64,000 nucleotides of DNA. Source: Vibrio sp. SCSIO 43137 (GTDB taxonomy: Bacteria > Pseudomonadota > Gammaproteobacteria > Enterobacterales > Vibrionaceae). How positions within the stretch are numbered: the stretch's first letter is position 1; every line of letters starts with the position of its first letter. The notes under the pieces were generated by a model. That model was not told the origin of the DNA. It did no database searches and saw only the letters and a program-made list of their open reading frames with translations. Position numbers and translations under genes: made by a program. The stretch spans positions 744,001 through 808,000 of the forward strand of contig NZ_CP116384.1 of NCBI RefSeq assembly GCF_028201475.1. Reading direction: 5' to 3'. This document shows positions 52,224 through 59,898 of the stretch, in pieces.

Positions 52224-53912
52224 TTAGTTCAATTCAGGTTTAACCCAGACTTTACTGAAATCAAACCAACCCAGAGCGTTGCACTTTGCATTCTGCAGCG
52301 CTCCGCACTGATCTTTACTGACACCAAGCCAACAGTGAAACATCGGGATAATCTGACGCGTTTCGACCAGTGATTTACCCAGCTCTTTAGCAGGGAAAGG
52401 GGAATCCTGAGTTTCTCTCCATTCAGTTACCAACTCCTGCCAGTGTGCAAATGATGTTGTCTCACTAAAACGGTGTATATCACTATAATCCAGCAACCAG
52501 CCTGCTAACGCATCATCACGATAGGTACCTATGCCCATCGGTTTTAACCAGATGTCGATTTCATCCGGCTTGTCCGGTTTATGTTGATATTTTAATAGTT
52601 CAACACTAAAGCCCGCTTGTTTCAGGAGGCGCTTAATCGCCTTAGCAAGCAGTGGAAAGACCGGGTGCTCAGCAAGGTAAGCAACGGTGACTTTCTGCCC
52701 CTCCTCCGGGCTATAGGCTATTCTGTCCGGCAACGAATGGTACCAACCCGGTTTCAGGCCGTGGGCAGGTAACAAGCCCAACTCTACAACCGTCTCTTCA
52801 GGCAAGGCTTTAAACAGCGCAAATGAGTTTAGTACAGAAGCAATATAAGCCGCCGCTTTGTCGTCTCTGGCAATACCGCTCTTTCTGTTCAGCAGCAGAT
52901 AAGTACAGCCGGGATCAAGCTCCACTTCATTATCAGCGGGAACCACAGGCTTAGTTGGGTCTGTCAGGCTTGGAAACACCAATGATGAGTAGGATTCATC
53001 GATCACCCACACTTCCACACGATCCACCAGCGGCCGGTAACCAAAGTAACCGTCAAATGCTTGCAGAATAAGACGTTTGTCGTCATTGACTTCCACCCTA
53101 TATGGCCCGGTGCCGACAGGACGGATATCACAGTCATCGCTTAGCCACTGTTGAGGTGGAAGGATCTTTGCCATAGATTCTGCCAATAGCAGTGGGAAAT
53201 GCCAGTCATCACGGTTAAGAAGGACATCCACAACACTGGCATCCGGTGTCTCTACCTGTTCGATATGAGAATAAAGCAGTGAATCGGTTAATGAGAGCAG
53301 GGAGTCGCGGATATGCTCTGTTGCCAGCAACTTACCGTTATGAAACTTCACGCCGGAGCGAAGATAGAAACGCCAATGTCTGGCGTTAATCGCTTCCCAC
53401 GAGTGGGCCAGATCCGGCTCGAGTTGCTCATCTTCATTGAGCTTTGTCAGGCCGCTGAAAATCTGACGGATAATATTCTGCTCTGAACGGCGGTGAGGCT
53501 TACGCGGGTTAAGCATAGACAGAGGCCGATAATAAGGTAGCCGGACTACCTGCCGGCCGGCTACATGCTGTATACCAAGATAGTCATGAATAATATGGGT
53601 CAGGCGGGAAACATCTTTGCCCAATACCCCAAGGGCCTGCTCTATCCTTCCCTCTTCAAGGTGGCGTTTTGCCAGATTCTCGCTGACATCGTTTTGGTTC
53701 TGAATAAAGTTAAGGCGGGAGAGATTGCCCCTGCCCGCAGCCGGTATCCATTCAATCCAGCCCTGATCAGCCAGCTTATTTAAAACTATACGGGCATTAC
53801 GGCGGGTGCAGTAAAGGATTTCAGTAATATCCTCCAGACGGATATCACTGTTTCTGCCTTTAAAGTGTTCAAACAGAGTTTCGAACTGGTTGCGGAGTCT
53901 TGGGCTGCTCAT
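52224..53912 (-). CDS. SgrR-family regulator (HTH + solute-binding domain)
   Basis: A 562-aa protein with an N-terminal winged-helix SgrR_N domain (residues ~1-110, DITEILYCTRRNARIVLNKL) and a C-terminal SBP_bac_5 solute-binding domain (~155-550, LAHSWEAINARHWRFYLRSG). SgrR proteins sense sugar-phosphate stress or peptides in the cytosol; in E. coli SgrR drives the small RNA SgrS. No sgrS-like RNA or sugar gene is seen beside it, so its target is unknown. Confidence 0.88.
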   Translation of the reverse strand: MSSPRLRNQFETLFEHFKGRNSDIRLEDITEILYCTRRNARIVLNKLADQGWIEWIPAAGRGNLSRLNFIQNQNDVSENLAKRHLEEGRIEQALGVLGKDVSRLTHIIHDYLGIQHVAGRQVVRLPYYRPLSMLNPRKPHRRSEQNIIRQIFSGLTKLNEDEQLEPDLAHSWEAINARHWRFYLRSGVKFHNGKLLATEHIRDSLLSLTDSLLYSHIEQVETPDASVVDVLLNRDDWHFPLLLAESMAKILPPQQWLSDDCDIRPVGTGPYRVEVNDDKRLILQAFDGYFGYRPLVDRVEVWVIDESYSSLVFPSLTDPTKPVVPADNEVELDPGCTYLLLNRKSGIARDDKAAAYIASVLNSFALFKALPEETVVELGLLPAHGLKPGWYHSLPDRIAYSPEEGQKVTVAYLAEHPVFPLLAKAIKRLLKQAGFSVELLKYQHKPDKPDEIDIWLKPMGIGTYRDDALAGWLLDYSDIHRFSETTSFAHWQELVTEWRETQDSPFPAKELGKSLVETRQIIPMFHCWLGVSKDQCGALQNAKCNALGWFDFSKVWVKPELN

Positions 53913-53998
53913 AAAGGGGAAATCTCATAAGTTATGGGATTAGAGAATTTCCCTATTTTATCACGGCAACCCATGCCATATAAACGCTTATTATTGCA

Positions 53999-54232
53999 CT
54001 AATTGATATCCAGACTCATCTCGTCCGCCAGTTGTTTTAGTTGCTGCTCAGAGTCGAGTTTTAATGACCATTTGCACTCACCCGAGTTAACAGAAATAAC
54101 ATTCGCACCCCTCCCAATCAACTGCACCGCATCAACATGAGCCTGAAGGTTTGCCTGATGCTCACCCTCCAGACGAACAACAAGATCAAGCGCGTTGGCT
54201 ATGATCTTTCCGCCTTTAAATACAATAACCAC
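53999..54232 (-). CDS. DUF3389-type small protein
   Basis: A 77-aa protein starting with GTG, overlapping the menI stop by one base (TAGTG), so it is translationally coupled to menI. It looks alpha/beta with no membrane segment. I recall it as DUF3389 of vibrios; function unknown. Confidence 0.65.
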   Translation of the reverse strand: MVIVFKGGKIIANALDLVVRLEGEHQANLQAHVDAVQLIGRGANVISVNSGECKWSLKLDSEQQLKQLADEMSLDIN

Positions 54233-54663
54233 TAGTTTGATCGCTTATGTTTTCTGACCGCTATGGTAAGGCGGCTGGTACACACCAGTCTTCCCCTTTC
54301 ATCGCAGATAGTGATCTGCCAAACCTGCGTTGTCGCTCCCATATGTAAGGGTTCAGCTTTTCCTGTTACATAGCCCTTTCTCATAGCGCGAATATGGTTG
54401 GCGTTAATATCAAGCCCGACACAGAAGTGCTCGTCATCTACGGAAAAGTTGGCAGCTACCGAGCCTAGCGTTTCTGCCAGAACAACTGATGCTCCGCCAT
54501 GTAACATGCCTAATGGCTGGTGGGTAAAGCTGCAAACCGGCATAGTGGCAGTAACTGAGTTTTCGGTCACTTCGGTATACTCTATCTGCAGATGTTCGAT
54601 TAGGGTGTTTTTTGATGAGTTGTTCAGCGCCTGAAGGCTGATCTCTTTTTGCCAGATTGACAT
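54232..54663 (-). CDS. menI: Hotdog-fold thioesterase, MenI/YdiI-like
   Basis: A 143-aa hotdog thioesterase whose sequence tracks E. coli YdiI/MenI closely: LEALN-type start (SLQALNNSSKN), ATMPV, QPLGMLHGGASVVLAETLGS with the catalytic Glu, and GLDINANHIRAMRKG. MenI releases CoA from 1,4-dihydroxy-2-naphthoyl-CoA in menaquinone synthesis; other acyl-CoAs are possible. It is first in a two-gene operon with the DUF3389-type gene. Confidence 0.85.
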   Translation of the reverse strand: MSIWQKEISLQALNNSSKNTLIEHLQIEYTEVTENSVTATMPVCSFTHQPLGMLHGGASVVLAETLGSVAANFSVDDEHFCVGLDINANHIRAMRKGYVTGKAEPLHMGATTQVWQITICDERGRLVCTSRLTIAVRKHKRSN

Positions 54664-54756
54664 TTTCTAACCTTAATTGTTTTAGTTGCTATAAACTGTT
54701 CAGGTACAAAATGGTATCATTTCTTTCAGCACCTGATTTTAATTGGATGATTAACA

Positions 54757-55542
54757 TTGAAAAAATGCAAAAGCCTTTCCGTTGCGGCACTCGCCATTTC
54801 ATTAGCGGCCTGTACTGCCTCTCCTACCGGAAGAAATCAATTGATCCTGTTTTCCGATCAGCAGATGAGCTCTCTTGGCTCTCAGTCTTTTGAGCAGATG
54901 AAAAAAGAGCAGCTTATCAGTCAGGATAAAGCCACAATAAACTATGTTCAATGCGTAACTAACGCCATTTTACCTTTTGTGCCTAAGCAACCCGGTTTTT
55001 CAGAATGGGAAGTGGTGGTATTCGACAGTGATCAGGTCAACGCCTTTGCCCTGCCCGGCGGTAAGATTGGCGTATACACAGGCCTTCTGAAGGTTGCAGA
55101 GAATCAGCATCAGCTTGCTACCGTTATCGGTCATGAAATTGCCCATGTTCTTGCCGACCACAGTAACGAACGCATATCTCAGGCTCAATTGGCAAACGCC
55201 GGATTGCAGCTCTCCAATATCGCGTTAAACGACTCAAAATATAAATCCGCTACCATGGCAGCTCTCGGCCTTGGCGTGCAATATGGTGTGTTACTGCCTT
55301 ATGGGCGAGCACAGGAGTCAGAATCTGATATTCTCGGCTTAGAATTAATGGCAAAAGCGGGCTTTGACCCGTACCAGAGCATTTCCCTGTGGAAAAACAT
55401 GGCTAAAGCCTCCGGCGGCAACCAACCACCCGAGCTGTTATCTACTCACCCTTCTCACAGCACACGAATTGCGGATCTGACCCAAAAAGCCAACACCTTG
55501 CCTAAACAAGCAGGTAGCGGGCCGCAATGTAAAAAGCCGTAA
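54757..55542 (+). CDS. M48-family metalloprotease lipoprotein (LoiP/YggG-like)
   Basis: A 261-aa lipoprotein with a lipobox LAAC at residues ~16-19 and a M48 zinc-protease domain: HEIAH near residue 128 with the third ligand Glu in ESESDILGLELM near 190. This is the LoiP/YggG layout, a protease of the outer-membrane inner face that helps with envelope quality control. It starts with TTG (TTGAAAAAATGC) shortly after GGATGA. Confidence 0.85.
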   Translation: MKKCKSLSVAALAISLAACTASPTGRNQLILFSDQQMSSLGSQSFEQMKKEQLISQDKATINYVQCVTNAILPFVPKQPGFSEWEVVVFDSDQVNAFALPGGKIGVYTGLLKVAENQHQLATVIGHEIAHVLADHSNERISQAQLANAGLQLSNIALNDSKYKSATMAALGLGVQYGVLLPYGRAQESESDILGLELMAKAGFDPYQSISLWKNMAKASGGNQPPELLSTHPSHSTRIADLTQKANTLPKQAGSGPQCKKP

Positions 55543-55687
55543 AATTATTACCCGCTTTTTCATCCTGATTTTTCTGGAAAAACGAAAGCGGGTCATATAG
55601 TATGCCGCCCACTAAAGACCATATGTAAACAAGGGTATATCCCATGTACTTATGGCCTGTTGTTAAAATAGATTAATAGGTATTTTT

Positions 55688-56257
55688 ATGTCTACAGAAA
55701 CCACTATGCTGGAGCGCTGCGGCTCAACGTGCGAGTTATGCAGCTCTTCATCTTCTCTTACCCCATACGTTGTTGCACCGCACACTCAGGTAACCGTGGA
55801 CCACGCAATTATGCTTTGTGACACTTGTAAGGGCCAAATCGAGAACCCGGAGACAGTAGATGTAAATCACTGGCGCTGCCTGAACGACAGCATGTGGAGC
55901 CAGGTTCCCCCTGTTCAGGTTACCGCATGGCGTCAGCTAAAGCGTCTATCTGAAAAAGAGGCATGGGCAACAGACCTGCTGGATATGATGTATCTTGAAG
56001 AAGACGTGGCCAAGTGGGCGGAGATTGGTATGGACGAAGACGGCCAGAAACACGTCGATTGCAACGGCCATGAGCTTAAAAAAGGTGACGACGTAACTAT
56101 CATTAAAGACCTGCCGGTAAAAGGCTCCAGCATGGTAGTAAAACAAGGTACAGTAGTGAGAAACATTGGCCTGGCGAAAGATGATGTTGACCTGTTCTCA
56201 GGCAAAGTGGACGGTCAGTCTATCTGGTTACGTTGCGAATTCAGCCGTAAGAAGTAA
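55688..56257 (+). CDS. PhnA/YjdM-domain protein
   Basis: A 189-aa protein with a Cys-rich N-terminal zinc ribbon (C11, C15-ELC18 and CDTCKG near 55) and a C-terminal PhnA domain near 115-185 (CNGHELKKGDDVTIIKDLPVKGSS). Despite the name, the family has no proven role in phosphonate use. It is a single gene followed by a terminator that also marks the left edge of a small accessory island. Confidence 0.85.
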   Translation: MSTETTMLERCGSTCELCSSSSSLTPYVVAPHTQVTVDHAIMLCDTCKGQIENPETVDVNHWRCLNDSMWSQVPPVQVTAWRQLKRLSEKEAWATDLLDMMYLEEDVAKWAEIGMDEDGQKHVDCNGHELKKGDDVTIIKDLPVKGSSMVVKQGTVVRNIGLAKDDVDLFSGKVDGQSIWLRCEFSRKK

Positions 56258-56280
56258 TCTCACTGAGCTAAATTTGAAAT

Positions 56281-56310
56281 AGAGAAAAGGCGCTGGTTAG
56301 CGCCTTTTTT
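56281..56310 (+). terminator. Terminator, first copy of 30-bp duplicate
   Basis: Stem AAAAGGCGC (56285-56293) / GCGCCTTTT (56300-56308) with TGGTTA loop and T-run. 29 of 30 bases recur at 57289-57318. Confidence 0.9.
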
Positions 56311-56483
56311 GATTCAATTTCTGCGACCCATTACAAAATTTGAAAACCTAGTTTGTAATTATCCGTGACGCAATTGAATTGGACACTCAATACTCGAACA
56401 ATCATGCAAAACACAAACTAAATTGAGTAGTTACATATCGAACTGTTATCTACAATATCCGCAACAAAACATCTCACCACACA

Positions 56484-57089
56484 GTGAAAATAATTTTAAC
56501 TTGCATGAATAGCCCCTGTATAGCTCATCTATATCGACGACTCAGGCTGGAAACTCTCCGGCAGGTTCAGGCAGATTATTTAGAGTTACTGCCCGATTTT
56601 ATTAATCGTGTAAATTTAACCGAGATAACAGAAACCGCCCTACTGTATCAAGAGATGTGGCATCAACCTTTAGAAAGGCAAGTTGGCTGGAATTGGCGAG
56701 TAATCAGAGATCAATATCGTCGAAATTACCCAGCTAGGGTTGAAGTGGCTGTTTGGTACGATAACCAACTCTGCGGTTTAATGCTTGGTAAAGCAAGCGA
56801 AGGAAGGCTCGTAGTTAAAATAAACTATATGCAAGGCAATGGCCTGAAAAATCCAATAAAAGGGCATATTGTGCCAATCTCTTCCCGATGCGCAGAATTG
56901 TTCGCGATTGCTATCGAGGCAGACTGGATTGGGATTCAGGATCCTTTGGATGAAGATGAGCTCTTGAAGTATTACAGAGAACTAGGGTTTGACCAGCCCG
57001 ACCCGTTTGACCCAAGAAACAAAGCTCTATTTAAGCGAATTACAGATGAGCAACGACAAACTTCCAAACATAACATCTATCAGTTATAG
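56484..57089 (+). CDS. GNAT-like protein in accessory cassette
   Basis: A ~200-aa protein; the start is unsure (GTG 56484 or ATG 56505, neither with a ribosome site). The C-terminal half ends DELLKYYRELGFDQPDPFD, like the last part of a GNAT acetyltransferase, and VAVWYDNQLCGLMLGKASEG could be its central strands. It lies in a 1-kb cassette bracketed by duplicated terminators and is followed closely by a 53-aa gene. Acetyltransferase function is likely but not sure; a toxin role is only a guess. Confidence 0.6.
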   Translation: MKIILTCMNSPCIAHLYRRLRLETLRQVQADYLELLPDFINRVNLTEITETALLYQEMWHQPLERQVGWNWRVIRDQYRRNYPARVEVAVWYDNQLCGLMLGKASEGRLVVKINYMQGNGLKNPIKGHIVPISSRCAELFAIAIEADWIGIQDPLDEDELLKYYRELGFDQPDPFDPRNKALFKRITDEQRQTSKHNIYQL

Positions 57090-57112
57090 TCAAGGTAACT
57101 AGGGGGTACCGT

Positions 57113-57274
57113 ATGTTAACTACTAAAGTACAAGACAATAATGATCTCAGCTTGGACAAGGCACTTAAGCGTATGCGTAAGCATGCGTCTGAGAGTAAGA
57201 ATGAGTTTTCCAAGTCACTTAAAGTCAACCCCCCTTCCACAGAGGGACGCCTCGCAGGGCCTCCTAAGTCTTAA
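57113..57274 (+). CDS. 53-aa basic protein in accessory cassette
   Basis: A frame from ATG 57113 with a strong AGGGGG site at 57101-57106 codes for 53 residues: a charged helix (LSLDKALKRMRKHASESKNE) then a Pro-rich tail. No match is known to me. It begins 24 bases after the 201-aa gene, suggesting a two-gene unit. Confidence 0.6.
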   Translation: MLTTKVQDNNDLSLDKALKRMRKHASESKNEFSKSLKVNPPSTEGRLAGPPKS

Positions 57275-57288
57275 GCTAAAACTAAATT

Positions 57289-57318
57289 AGAGAAAAGGCG
57301 CTGATTAGCGCCTTTTTT
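57289..57318 (+). terminator. Terminator, second copy of 30-bp duplicate
   Basis: The same hairpin as at 56281-56310 with one base changed in the loop (TGATTA). It closes the accessory cassette. Confidence 0.9.
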
Positions 57319-57509
57319 AACGAATTTTGAAGGCATTCAGTACGTCTAATGAGCAAAAAATAAAAAGTAACCATCATATAATCCGCTCACCAAAGTAGTA
57401 TTTTTCATTCCATGTTGATAGGTGAACCGAAAGAGCCCTACCGATATATTCCCATTTCAGGTGAACGCCGTATCGTAGGGTATGTGTAGTAGGTAATTAT
57501 GGAGTTGCA

Positions 57510-58322
57510 ATGACAACATTACTTATCGATGACAGCACTGGCGCATGCGATTCCATGTGGTCGGATAAATTTGGAAAACCTATAGACGTTACGCTTAACA
57601 AGTATTTATTTGTTCCTTCACTCGATGTGTTCGAAAACGATGAACAAGTTGAAAAGGTAGGTGCTCCGAAAGTCATATTTTATTGTGGATCATACGAACA
57701 GATAGTTTTGCATCAAGCGTTTTCGCTAGTTATCCTTAATCCTGACCAATATGAAGTACAGTCTCAAAACGCTGCTAATCTTGGATATGTTGAGTTTGGT
57801 TATGTCGAAATAATTCTCGAAGGTTGGGAGCCAGTTAATCAAATTGGTGTGCTAAATCGTCACGGAGCCATTTATGGCGGTTCAGGAGGCGGCCATGCTA
57901 TTCACCACTATCAAAACTCCTACAATGTTGTCGAGTCGGTACATGAAGCGATAAAGATTGACCCGCAATCAGCAGAACCTGTGTCTTATTATCGCAATAC
58001 CCTAGATGGCGACAATTACTTTGAGCACATAGAGCAAGCTGGAAATCAGACTGTGCAAAATATATACTCATTAGCAGAACAGCTTATTATTTCCATGCAA
58101 ACTGGCGAACTGGGAGGAGACATGAGTAAAGTGAAATTCTCTGGCTGCACGACTTCCTCTGCACCAGAAGCTCCGCCAATCGATGTTAAAAAAGTAATCC
58201 AAGACTCTGAAAAAGCGAAAAAGAAATATCTGAAGAATCGACACAAACACAAAAAGCTGAGATTCAGAAGTGATATGGAAATTAGTACAGAAAAGGTTAA
58301 GTACCAAAAAATCGCTTGTTAA
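57510..58322 (+). CDS. Possible proteasome-like Ntn-hydrolase, accessory
   Basis: A 270-aa soluble protein. The N-terminus MTTLLIDDSTGACDSMWSD, then NKYLFV near residue 31 and VIFYCGSYEQI near 55, follow the outline of HslV/proteasome-type Ntn-hydrolases (Thr after Met, Asp-Ser, a Lys and a Gly-Ser turn), and YGGSGGGHA near 122 with VHEAIKIDPQSAEP near 142 would fit the later strands. The C-terminal 60 residues are Lys-rich (KAKKKYLKNRHKHKKL) and unlike the family. GGAG precedes the ATG. It is the last gene of the accessory stretch. Confidence 0.5.
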   Translation: MTTLLIDDSTGACDSMWSDKFGKPIDVTLNKYLFVPSLDVFENDEQVEKVGAPKVIFYCGSYEQIVLHQAFSLVILNPDQYEVQSQNAANLGYVEFGYVEIILEGWEPVNQIGVLNRHGAIYGGSGGGHAIHHYQNSYNVVESVHEAIKIDPQSAEPVSYYRNTLDGDNYFEHIEQAGNQTVQNIYSLAEQLIISMQTGELGGDMSKVKFSGCTTSSAPEAPPIDVKKVIQDSEKAKKKYLKNRHKHKKLRFRSDMEISTEKVKYQKIAC

Positions 58323-58529
58323 TTTTAGCTAACTAGTTTTTCAAAATGCCCATTTCATAGTGGGTATTTCTTATACTTATAAAGTTTCAAGCAGATTTTC
58401 CAGCAGAAGGTTTACCCGTAACAAATGATAACTCTCACAACAGTTTCATTTTTAAGACATTTCTCTTTCTTATTAATGAGATTGTATGTTAGAGTTGCCT
58501 GGTTAGTTTCTCTCAAAGGTTTCTAACGC

Positions 58530-58566
58530 AAAAAGCCCGCAGTGACATTGTCGTTGCGGGCTTTTT
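58530..58566. terminator. Bidirectional terminator
   Basis: Stem AAAAAGCCCGCA (58530-58541) / TGCGGGCTTTTT (58555-58566), 12 bp, good in both directions. It ends the AAA kinase gene on the minus strand. Confidence 0.9.
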
Positions 58567-58568
58567 AC

Positions 58569-58955
58569 TTATTTCTGCCATCTCTGGCGCATTTTGCTGA
58601 TGGTTTGCTTACTTACACCGTGTATATTTTTGAAGCGACCAGTGCAGACTCTTACTTCAATCGGCACATTTAACTTTGCGGCTAACTGATGGTAGGCATC
58701 CATCTCCCATCTGCGCACAAAGGTGTTCGCCACAATAACGGTTCTGCCCCGTGTTAGTTCTTGCTCCGTGCTGGTTTGGCACCATGAGTGGGCTTGTGGC
58801 AGCTTCTCGGCATCAAAAAGATATTCTCCCTGTTCATTTATAAAATACATGTCTGCTTCAAGATGAGCAGCATCCAGCTCAGTTGCCAGTTTTTTAGCTA
58901 AAGTCGACTTTCCTGAGCCCGGCAGTCCACGAATCAATATGATTTTTTGTGCCAT
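58569..58955 (-). CDS. AAA-type P-loop kinase (AAA_33)
   Basis: A 128-aa small P-loop protein with Walker A IRGLPGSGKSTLAKKLA at residues 8-24, an acidic EADMYF and an Arg-rich end. It is like the polynucleotide-kinase-type AAA_33 family found in phages and bacteria. The substrate is unknown. It has its own terminator, three bases past the stop. Confidence 0.8.
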   Translation of the reverse strand: MAQKIILIRGLPGSGKSTLAKKLATELDAAHLEADMYFINEQGEYLFDAEKLPQAHSWCQTSTEQELTRGRTVIVANTFVRRWEMDAYHQLAAKLNVPIEVRVCTGRFKNIHGVSKQTISKMRQRWQK

Positions 58956-59032
58956 TTTATTTTTCGATTATTTGCATCAGCGGGCATTATATTGCTTTAA
59001 GCAAAAAACTAAATGCTGTTGTCCTGAAAAGC

Positions 59033-59066
59033 AAAAAGCCCCGCACAACAATTGCACGGGGCTTTT
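59033..59066. terminator. Terminator after the 63-aa gene
   Basis: AAAAGCCCCG (59034-59043) / CGGGGCTTTT (59057-59066) stem with runs on both sides; on the minus strand it ends the 59085-59276 gene. Confidence 0.85.
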
Positions 59067-59084
59067 AAAATTAGTTTATGCAGG

Positions 59085-59276
59085 TTATCGGTAAATACCC
59101 AAATCTCTCTGCATGTGACCAGATAGTTCACTTGAATAGTAAGACTTTTCTACTTCACCCTTACCTACAAGAATATCTAGTATATGAGCAATCAATCCTT
59201 TGATGTTAACCGCGTAGGTTTTCTTATCCATAGAGGTTGGAACTACGATGTCGTTCGCGTGCATTACCTGAGCCAT
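59085..59276 (-). CDS. Hypothetical protein, 63 aa
   Basis: A 63-aa protein of unknown function with a hydrophobic middle (KGLIAHILDILVG) and C-terminal QRDLGIYR, the latter reminiscent of the RDLGI end of small DUF1127-type proteins, but the match is too short to assign. AGAGG precedes the ATG and a terminator follows. Confidence 0.6.
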   Translation of the reverse strand: MAQVMHANDIVVPTSMDKKTYAVNIKGLIAHILDILVGKGEVEKSYYSSELSGHMQRDLGIYR

Positions 59277-59704
59277 AAGCGCCTCTCTGATTTAATTCTG
59301 ATTACTGATTTGATAAAGGAATTTTAGGCCTAATCAGGGGTAAAATTAAGTGACAAAATTTGGATATCCAGATAAGTTTTTCTAATGTTACAATTACGCA
59401 ACACACAAGTGAATATATATTCCCATTAAGCTGTTTTTTTTCATTATCTAGTTATTTTTATGCATATTGCGATTTATTGGCTGATAACACCTCCAGAAAG
59501 AAACATTTTATTAACCTAAAATATTTCTTTCCAAACTTATTTGGATAATAAAAGGTTATCCAAATCACATTTGCTTTTTGACACAATCTCACACATTAAC
59601 CACTGGCTTTAAATGCTGTTGCAATGGTCTTTCTATCCAGGTAAGCAAGGAGAGCAGTATTCAACCGCCATCAGACACAAAAAAAGAGCCTTACGGCTCT
59701 CTTT
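59277..59704. other. 428-bp AT-rich spacer with a palindrome and terminator
   Basis: Holds TTTGGATAA (59540-59548) / TTATCCAAA (59556-59564), a perfect inverted repeat with a 7-base spacer that could be an operator, and the terminator at 59680-59706. No gene with a ribosome site was found on the plus strand. Confidence 0.45.
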
Positions 59705-59706
59705 TT
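59680..59706. terminator. Terminator of the 31-aa microprotein gene
   Basis: On the minus strand GAGAGCC-GTAA-GGCTCTT followed by TTTTTTG; also usable on the plus strand. Confidence 0.8.
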
Positions 59707-59800
59707 ACATTCCTGCGAGGGGAACTAAATACACCAGTGCAGACCATGCACTTACCCAGCCGACTATCACGGCGGTATCCATCCAGTCTTTAATCCACAT
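59705..59800 (-). CDS. 31-aa single-helix membrane microprotein
   Basis: ATG 59800 to TAA 59705, with CCGGAG six bases before the start. The protein is one hydrophobic, Trp-rich helix (AVIVGWVSAWSALVYLVPLA) after MWIKDWMDT. A terminator follows at once, so this is a complete small transcription unit. I do not recognise the family; an inner-membrane regulator peptide is possible. Confidence 0.6.
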   Translation of the reverse strand: MWIKDWMDTAVIVGWVSAWSALVYLVPLAGM

Positions 59801-59898
59801 AAGCTACTCCGGAATCAATTTGCTATTCGGTTTTACCCTTAATGCCGGTAACCGTTTCAATACGGTTATTTAATAAGCAAACTGTGTGCCAGAATTAA

